The notes under the pieces: generated by a model
What the model saw: only the letters and a program-made list of their open reading frames with translations
What the model was told of the DNA's origin: nothing
Database searches by the model: none
Shown here: positions 22,147-26,790 of the stretch, in pieces
Numbering within the stretch: position 1 is the first letter of the stretch
Layout of the letters: every line of letters starts with the position of its first letter
Translations under genes and position numbers: made by a program
Virus record (IMG/VR): IMGVR_UViG_3300018083_000104
Coordinates: 1 to 26,790 of that record
DNA length: 26,790 nucleotides
Source of the DNA: a virus
Direction: 5' to 3' (one strand)

Positions 22147-22890
22147 TTACCATTGCATGCCGGTTGTTATGACGTGCAACTTTGCCACTGGCGCAACCGC
22201 CGATTTCAATCGCACCACGCGCGACGGATAGATGATCGGCGGATGCCCTGCGAACACAGTCGTCCCGTCCAGAGTCCCTGTCCGAGACGCGCCCGTAGAA
22301 TAGAGCGCGTCCGGATGATTGACGAGCGACGAGTAGAATTTCAGATCATCAGTGAAAAAGCTAGGCGCGTATCTATCCGCGAGCGCAGCAATGACGCCTG
22401 GAGTTTGCACGCCGTTCCATACTGCCAACTCACCAACCCTTCCCCTGAGATTGCGGATGTCATCGACTGATCGTCCGCCGACCTCGAAGCCGGAGTTCGA
22501 TGTAATCTCGCTCGAGCCGTTTGTGCCAGAGGCATAACTTGCTTCCGCTCCGTCGATGTAGATGTGGACGCTTGAGTGAGTCGTCATGACGCCGTCATGC
22601 GTTGCTATCAGGTTGTACCACAGGTCGGTGCTCAACGTGTTCGTGGTCGTCTTATCTAGTTGCGATCCTGATCCGTTCCGAAAAAATTGAACGGCATTCC
22701 CGAGTCCTGTCGGCAGATACAGCAGCAAGCCGGGACCGCCGCCAGATGATGCGGAATTAAAAATGTATTCGCTTGCTCCTGTCGTGCTCCCTTTGTTCAG
22801 CCACACAGAGATCGTGATCGGCTGCCCCGTCGTGTCGAATGGACTCGCGTAATCGATACGGTCGGTGTTGCCGTTAAAATCTCGCGCCAC
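22147..22890 (-). CDS. LamG-type (concanavalin A-like) lectin domain protein
   Basis: A 247-residue protein. The GTG at 22890 is chosen: it follows the preceding stop by 1 nt, has GAAGG upstream, and gives MARDFNGNTDRIDYASPFDT, a typical LamG start. The longer ORF to 22956 adds shadow sequence. The domain covers about residues 5-185: PITISVWLNKGST, EYIFNSASSGG, NAVQFFRNGSG, LWYNLIATHDG, VHIYIDGAEASYA and FEVGGRSVDDIRNLRGRVGE followed by LAVWNGVQTPGVIAAL. These are the landmarks of LamG/pentraxin jelly rolls used for sugar binding in phage fibres. The C-terminal 50 residues (SLVNHPDALYSTG onward) are a short extra domain. Likely a virion surface protein that binds host or environmental glycans. 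Confidence 0.85.
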   Translation of the reverse strand: MARDFNGNTDRIDYASPFDTTGQPITISVWLNKGSTTGASEYIFNSASSGGGPGLLLYLPTGLGNAVQFFRNGSGSQLDKTTTNTLSTDLWYNLIATHDGVMTTHSSVHIYIDGAEASYASGTNGSSEITSNSGFEVGGRSVDDIRNLRGRVGELAVWNGVQTPGVIAALADRYAPSFFTDDLKFYSSLVNHPDALYSTGASRTGTLDGTTVFAGHPPIIYPSRVVRLKSAVAPVAKLHVITTGMQW

Positions 22891-22891
22891 G

Positions 22892-23401
22892 TTAGCCTTC
22901 TCTAAGTTCCGCCCATAGCAAACCCATCTCAGCGCTTGCCGTGTCGTTCGCTCCATCGTCAGAGTCGCGACGAGCGAGAAACCGCAGCATGTCGCCGACC
23001 GCCACGCCGTCCGTGTTCGAGAGCGAAACGGTAATTTCCATCAGCACATACGTCGAGCCTGGAACCGTCGTGATGCTCGCGTTCGCGCTGTCGAACGATG
23101 TCGTCGTGTTCAGATTGATTGCGTCGCCAGGAGTGACTGCCTCGACGTATATGTCGACATCGAACGTGCCTGTCGTTGCTGACGTAAGAATGCCGAGCAC
23201 GAACGACAGAGCGCCTCCTGCGAACGCCTGCGGCATCGCGACTGCGAGTGTGACCGCAGCGTGCTCGTCAGAGCCATCGGGGAACACGATGACCTTGCGA
23301 CCATTCCAATCCGCGGGATATGCAGGAAGATCGCCTGCCGTGACAGGAACCGTATCACCGTGCCAGCATGCTTGATCGAACTCTAGTAGCGTGACGGCCA
23401 T
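22892..23401 (-). CDS. Jelly-roll type virion surface protein
   Basis: A 169-residue protein. ATG 23401 overlaps the preceding stop by 1 nt (TGATG). It begins VTLLEFDQACWHGDTVP, then a beta-rich domain: RKVIVFPDGSDEHAAVTLAV, GALSFVLGILTSAT, GTFDVDIYVEAVTPGDAIN, YVLMEITVSLSNTDGVAVGD and MLRFLARRDSDDGAND. The pattern of strand, Asp-rich loop, strand, and the terminal LLWAELRE resembles small virion proteins of soil and water phages. No enzyme motif. Likely part of the surface layer encoded with the LamG and repeat proteins; exact role unknown. Confidence 0.7.
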   Translation of the reverse strand: MAVTLLEFDQACWHGDTVPVTAGDLPAYPADWNGRKVIVFPDGSDEHAAVTLAVAMPQAFAGGALSFVLGILTSATTGTFDVDIYVEAVTPGDAINLNTTTSFDSANASITTVPGSTYVLMEITVSLSNTDGVAVGDMLRFLARRDSDDGANDTASAEMGLLWAELREG

Positions 23402-23670
23402 CAGTTATTCCCTCGATCGAAGCGCGAGCGCAGAACCCAACGCACGAGCAATTTTTTCTGTGCTGCCGTGAGCACGAGCGGACTCGTCGCCGAGTTGATT
23501 GCATTCGACAGAGCGGTTTGCAGCGCTGCTCCTGTGAGCACATCTTCGACCGCTTGGATCGCAGCGTTCACTTGCGGCTTCGTGAAGTTGACGCCGCTGC
23601 CGTCACTCGTCAGTTCACGCACGAGCGGCTGACGCACGTCATCGATTTGTTTCGCAGTCAGAATCGCCAT
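23401..23670 (-). CDS. Small conserved phage protein
   Basis: An 89-residue helical protein. ATG 23670 follows CGGAGGAAC, a strong SD sequence. Sequence: ILTAKQIDDVRQPLVRELTS, then FTKPQVNAAIQAVEDVL and a long helix near SPLVLTAAQKKLLVRWVLRS. From memory similar short proteins (helix, VNFTKP, helix, K-L-V-RW) sit among head or neck genes of proteobacterial phages, without assigned function. TGATG couples it to the next gene. It has no membrane segment. Confidence 0.72.
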   Translation of the reverse strand: MAILTAKQIDDVRQPLVRELTSDGSGVNFTKPQVNAAIQAVEDVLTGAALQTALSNAINSATSPLVLTAAQKKLLVRWVLRSRFDRGNN

Positions 23671-23696
23671 GCGTGAGTTCCTCCGCTTGCTTCGCT

Positions 23697-23873
23697 TTAC
23701 GGTGCCGGTGCGGTAAAGATGCCCTGCACCATCGTCTTGAGTTCCGCGAGTTGTTCCGGCGTCGCGCCGCTCGCTTCGAGTTCCGCGATGCGCGCTTCCA
23801 ATGCGTCGACTCGCGTCTTGACTTCAGCCGCCTCTGCGACGACTGCGTCTTTCACGTCTTGAACAGTTGCCAT
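23697..23873 (-). CDS. Small coiled-coil protein (58 aa)
   Basis: The ATG at 23873 is taken because TTAGGAGCAATC gives a good SD sequence; a GTG at 23936 in the same frame lacks one and would add 21 residues. The product is one helix (VQDVKDAVVAEAAEVKTRVD, then ALEARIAELEASGATP) and a short helix (QLAELKTMVQGIF), so a small coiled-coil bundle. Similar short proteins near phage head genes are known without function. The 71 nt before it contain only the SD sequence and no other gene. Confidence 0.72.
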   Translation of the reverse strand: MATVQDVKDAVVAEAAEVKTRVDALEARIAELEASGATPEQLAELKTMVQGIFTAPAP

Positions 23874-23944
23874 GATTGCTCCTAACCTAGAGTTGAGATA
23901 ACCGCGTGTTATTGGTAGCAGATCGAACAGACTCACGGAGTGCC

Positions 23945-24139
23945 CTACTTATCAGGCTTGCCAGGCTCATCCGGTCGTTTGCCAAGATCGATCAGACCAC
24001 CGATGACTGTCTTCTCGATCATGTGAACGTCATGACTCGAAAGATTCCTATACGTCACCGCCTCCATGACGCACACTTCCTTGCCGTCGGCGTCGGTGAT
24101 CGTCATGCCCTTCAATACAACCTGCAACGGCTCTTTCAT
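23945..24139 (-). CDS. Small protein of unknown function (64 aa)
   Basis: The ATG at 24139 has AAAGGAGAAGAC as SD sequence; the longer ORF to 24367 adds shadow residues of the G8 gene. The product starts with a beta hairpin (PLQVVLKGMTITDADGKEV), then CVMEAVTYRNLSSHDVHMIEK, a helix (TVIGGLIDLGK) and a polar Asp/Pro/Lys-rich end. It is not recognisable as a known domain. It lies 17 nt after the G8 protein stop and is likely cotranscribed. The start is well supported; function unknown. Confidence 0.75.
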   Translation of the reverse strand: MKEPLQVVLKGMTITDADGKEVCVMEAVTYRNLSSHDVHMIEKTVIGGLIDLGKRPDEPGKPDK

Positions 24140-24156
24140 GTCTTCTCCTTTGGTTG

Positions 24157-26646
24157 TTAAGGCGCGGGTGAAACAGTGTACGGAACGCCCTGCAATCGCA
24201 GAGCGGAGTCGCTCGTCGCGTCCGGACCCAAGTCCTGCACCGAATACTTGCGACCGCCGATTGCGAACGTCGTATCCTCTGGCGGCTTCGGCGGATCGGG
24301 CGGAACCGGCGGCGTCGTTCCTCCGAGCGAGCACCAGAATCCCTTCGTGAACCCAGTGGTCGAGCACGGCGCAATCTCAGCGAGCGTCGCGACCTTGACC
24401 GCATTCCAGCATTGTTGATTCGTGAGCCGATTCGTCACGGACGCGACAGGACAGTTCGCCTTGCTGATGTCGCCTGCGCCCATATTCGTGCTGTGATACA
24501 TGAGATAGTTCGGTGCCTGCTCCTCGAAGTAGTAGCCGAAGTCCTGTCCGCTATTGTTGTGATTCAGCGATTGCACCTTGCTCGACAATATGCGATGCGC
24601 ATTGACATCGTAGTAAGCGAGATAGCCCATGAAGTCCTGCGGTGTCGACGGCGTCTCAAGGATGTCGCCTTGCAGATAGCGCACGGCAGGACGGATGACG
24701 GTGCGATCGAACATGATGTTCCTGAACGTGGTCGACTTCGGTTGATTCGGTGACGTGTCGATGACGTTGACGTAGTTTTTCAGAGTGCCGTCGATTATTT
24801 CAAGAACGCCCGATGTATAGCCCTCGGTGCCCTGCGGAAACGCACCGCGCGTTCCAGGCAGCGCGATGCCTTGAACGAATCCTTCGATGCGAATGTTCCG
24901 GAGCGTCAGCTTGCCGCTCTCGTATGTCGTCGAGCGGAAATCAAGACCGTGATTCTCGTCGCTTGCCTGCGCGCTGATCGCAGGATCGTTGACGCACACG
25001 TAACCGTCATACGTCGCGCTGATGTTGCGCGCGCTGTACAGACACGCTTGCGCGATGTGCCAGTTCTTCGCGTTGCGAATGACGCCGACATTTCCTGACG
25101 CTCCGACCCAGTATCCGTGATTGGACGAATACGTTTCGTTGTCAGAGTGATCTCTGCTCGGCGGCGCGATCCGCGCAGGCTGCGTCGGCCAGCCGTAGTA
25201 TTCCCACTCGCTGTCGATCGCGATGTCAGCGCCACGGAAACGCGGCACGACGGGATAGTGATAGCCGAATCCGGACGGCGGACGATGATTGATATTCACG
25301 CCCGCGTACTGTGCGTTTGCGCATATGTTCGATCTCACGAAGTTGTCGTTGCCAGTGAACCACAAGCAAGAACCTTCCCATCCGAAATCTTCCCACACGC
25401 CGGTCACGACTCCACCGTACGAGGGCCATTGCGAATGCACGCTCGGCTTGCCAATGAGAATCATGGCGTTCCGATCAATTTCATTCTCGCGCTCGTTTCC
25501 TTGCTCCGTCTGGATTCCGGAGCCGTCCGCCTTGTATATGACGTTGTCATTGACTTGCAGCCAGTGACTATTGTGGATCGCAATCGCCCACTTCAGACTG
25601 TCATAAAAACTGTTGCCGACGAACGCGCCTTGGAAGCCGGTGTTCGATGCGTTGCGCGGCCCCATGTAGTGATGCGCGTGGATCGGGTAGCGTCCCTTGA
25701 TGTTGCTCGTCGTCAGTCGCGCAGCCTTCGTCCTGCCCATGTTGTCGAACTGCACGAAGCGAACGTCGCACAGCGCGCGATCGGTGCACATCGTATGTCC
25801 ACGAGTGCCGGTTGGCGACTCGCTGCGCACGATGATGTTCCTCGTCTGATTCTGAACGTGAGGCATCAGACCGACGCCTGCGCCGAAGTGATTGAACTTC
25901 ATCGGCGCGTTCAGCGTGACGAGCGTGCCGTTCACTTCGCGTACAGTGACCTCCTCGATCTGAAGGTCGATCGGTTTATCCGGAACGTCGCCCCACTTGC
26001 GCTCGACCGCAGTCTGTCGACTGTCGGGCAGGATCAGCTTGTCGCCGGTCTTCCAGCCGACGGGAGGCGCATCGAGCGAGAGCATGACGTCGCCTGCCTT
26101 TGCGTTCGCGACGAGACGATGCCATGTGGACTTCGGCATGCCGTGGAATCTCCACTCACCGAAGCTGATTAGTCCGGTCCAGAATTGACCAGTGTCATCC
26201 GATGCGATCGGCGTATTGCTTATGACGATCTCCGCTTTCGGAAAGAGCGGCTGCGTATTCGTTCCGCATATAAATTTTCCGGTGCGGTAGATCAAGATGT
26301 TCGCCGCCTTGAGAGAACTGTCCGCCTTTGAGTCGCATCGAACCATGCCGCTGATTGCGAGCGTGAACACGTTCGCCGACGTATAGTCGATGATGTGATC
26401 TTCCTTCACGAGCACGGTATCGGTCGCGGTCGGCGCGCGCTCCGGACTCCATACGGACGGGTCGACCCACAGACCAGACTTGACGCTCGTGATCGTCGGC
26501 GTTAGACCGCGATCCGGAATCGTATCCTTCGGCGTCTGCGTCGGCGCGAGCGAACTCAGCGCGACAGGCGGGTGAACGTGCGGAGTATCTTGCGCGAGCG
26601 CGCTGACGTAGAGCATCAGCGCCGCGACGACGACTGCTACTTTCAT
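24157..26646 (-). CDS. Secreted G8-domain / CEMIP-like parallel beta-helix protein
   Basis: An 829-residue protein with ATG 26646, GGGGATGTC upstream and an ATGA overlap with the preceding gene. Residues 1-18 form a signal peptide (MKVAVVVAALMLYVSALA, cleavage before Q19). Residues about 50-160 match the G8 domain: LWVDPSVWSPERAPTATDT, then DHIIDYTS, AISGMVRCDS, AANILIYRTGKFICGT and KAEIVISNT. A long right-handed beta-helix follows; it contains GRYPIHAHHYMGPRN, then AIAIHNSHWLQVNDNVIYKA and GIQTEQGNERENEID, the layout seen in the CEMIP/TMEM2 hyaluronan-acting family (YPIHxH, IHxS, EDGxExRN). A Pro-rich linker (TPPVPPDPPKPPEDTT) and a 40-residue end domain close the protein. It may bind or cut polysaccharide outside the cell or, if kept in the virion, act as a tailspike. 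Family match is strong by motif; activity and substrate are unknown. Confidence 0.82.
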   Translation of the reverse strand: MKVAVVVAALMLYVSALAQDTPHVHPPVALSSLAPTQTPKDTIPDRGLTPTITSVKSGLWVDPSVWSPERAPTATDTVLVKEDHIIDYTSANVFTLAISGMVRCDSKADSSLKAANILIYRTGKFICGTNTQPLFPKAEIVISNTPIASDDTGQFWTGLISFGEWRFHGMPKSTWHRLVANAKAGDVMLSLDAPPVGWKTGDKLILPDSRQTAVERKWGDVPDKPIDLQIEEVTVREVNGTLVTLNAPMKFNHFGAGVGLMPHVQNQTRNIIVRSESPTGTRGHTMCTDRALCDVRFVQFDNMGRTKAARLTTSNIKGRYPIHAHHYMGPRNASNTGFQGAFVGNSFYDSLKWAIAIHNSHWLQVNDNVIYKADGSGIQTEQGNERENEIDRNAMILIGKPSVHSQWPSYGGVVTGVWEDFGWEGSCLWFTGNDNFVRSNICANAQYAGVNINHRPPSGFGYHYPVVPRFRGADIAIDSEWEYYGWPTQPARIAPPSRDHSDNETYSSNHGYWVGASGNVGVIRNAKNWHIAQACLYSARNISATYDGYVCVNDPAISAQASDENHGLDFRSTTYESGKLTLRNIRIEGFVQGIALPGTRGAFPQGTEGYTSGVLEIIDGTLKNYVNVIDTSPNQPKSTTFRNIMFDRTVIRPAVRYLQGDILETPSTPQDFMGYLAYYDVNAHRILSSKVQSLNHNNSGQDFGYYFEEQAPNYLMYHSTNMGAGDISKANCPVASVTNRLTNQQCWNAVKVATLAEIAPCSTTGFTKGFWCSLGGTTPPVPPDPPKPPEDTTFAIGGRKYSVQDLGPDATSDSALRLQGVPYTVSPAP

Positions 26647-26790
26647 GACATCCCCTTTTGGTCTGCGTATTCTTCTGCGATCTTCGACCAGTGTCGCTTC
26701 TCGTTCGGCTCAGCGCGTCGCTTGCAGTTCTTCGCGTGCATGCGAATCCACTGCGATATTTGCAGCGCCGCTTGATATTCAAGACGCACG
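26643..26790 (-). CDS. 3' end of a phage gene cut by the right window edge
   Basis: The frame is open from the edge to the TGA at 26643, overlapping the G8 start (ATGA). The visible 48 codons read LEYQAALQISQWIRMHAKNC, then KRRAEPNEKRHWSKIAEEYA and DQKGMS: a basic, helical, Trp-containing end. A GTG at 26789 could start it, but the upstream sequence is outside the window, so whether this is a whole small gene or the end of a longer one cannot be told. No function assigned. Confidence 0.6.
   Translation of the reverse strand, partial: VRLEYQAALQISQWIRMHAKNCKRRAEPNEKRHWSKIAEEYADQKGMS

Noticed and set aside
25117-26172. Plus-strand frame of 351 codons opposite the G8 protein
   Set aside because: Arg/Val/His-rich shadow without start signal or recognisable motif; the G8 gene has signal peptide, SD sequence and domain motifs.
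1-26790. tRNA genes, CRISPR arrays, insertion sequences, integrase or attachment sites
   Set aside because: No cloverleaf with a conserved TYC loop, no spaced short repeats and no transposase or recombinase motifs were seen by eye; a dedicated scan was not possible.

Overview
The window is part of the late (structural and lysis) region of a tailed bacteriophage or prophage with a long non-contractile tail (siphovirus-like). Evidence is a neck, tail tube, tape measure and tail tip gene series in canonical order, and a tail assembly chaperone with an A AAA AAC -1 frameshift site. The four-gene tail-tip set (DUF2460, DUF2163, NlpC/P60 peptidase, giant tip protein) is the type shared with alphaproteobacterial gene transfer agents. 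With the moderately high GC and the proteobacterial-type GH19 endolysin, this suggests a Gram-negative, probably proteobacterial host; the host cannot be named from sequence alone. No tRNA, rRNA, CRISPR array, insertion sequence, integrase or attachment site was seen.

Layout. Nearly everything lies on the minus strand and reads right to left as one dense operon, with many 4-nt ATGA stop/start overlaps. From right to left: (1) 26790-18630, a block of virion or adhesion type proteins: a gene cut by the window edge, a large secreted G8/CEMIP-like beta-helix protein, several small proteins, a LamG-type lectin, a coiled-coil protein, two beta-rich structural proteins, a protein made of 27 copies of a 20-residue repeat, and a small beta-sandwich protein. 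(2) 18620-15735, the neck: a two-domain small protein, head-tail connector, head closure protein, HK97 gp10-like protein, an inserted Rossmann-like phage protein of unknown function, and a DUF3168 tail terminator. (3) 15716-3999, the tail: tube protein, frameshifted assembly chaperone, 1528-residue tape measure protein, the GTA-like tip module including an 1105-residue tip protein with an apparent beta-propeller insertion, and a small tail fibre/tip protein. (4) 3997-1750, lysis: a response-regulator receiver domain fused to a four-helix membrane domain, a LydA-like holin, a small coiled-coil gene with a broken reading frame, a one-helix membrane protein, a GH19 endolysin and a 45-residue two-helix membrane protein.

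At the left edge two genes run on the plus strand and converge on the late operon: the end of a phage accessory gene and a parallel beta-helix (pectate-lyase-fold) protein. The 358 nt between the convergent blocks hold no convincing gene or terminator.

The items that stand out are the receiver-membrane fusion beside the holin, the phage-encoded G8/CEMIP-like protein with a signal peptide, the 27-fold repeat protein, the extended tape measure C-terminus with three copies of a normally terminal motif, the propeller insertion in the tip protein, and the frame-broken lysis gene.
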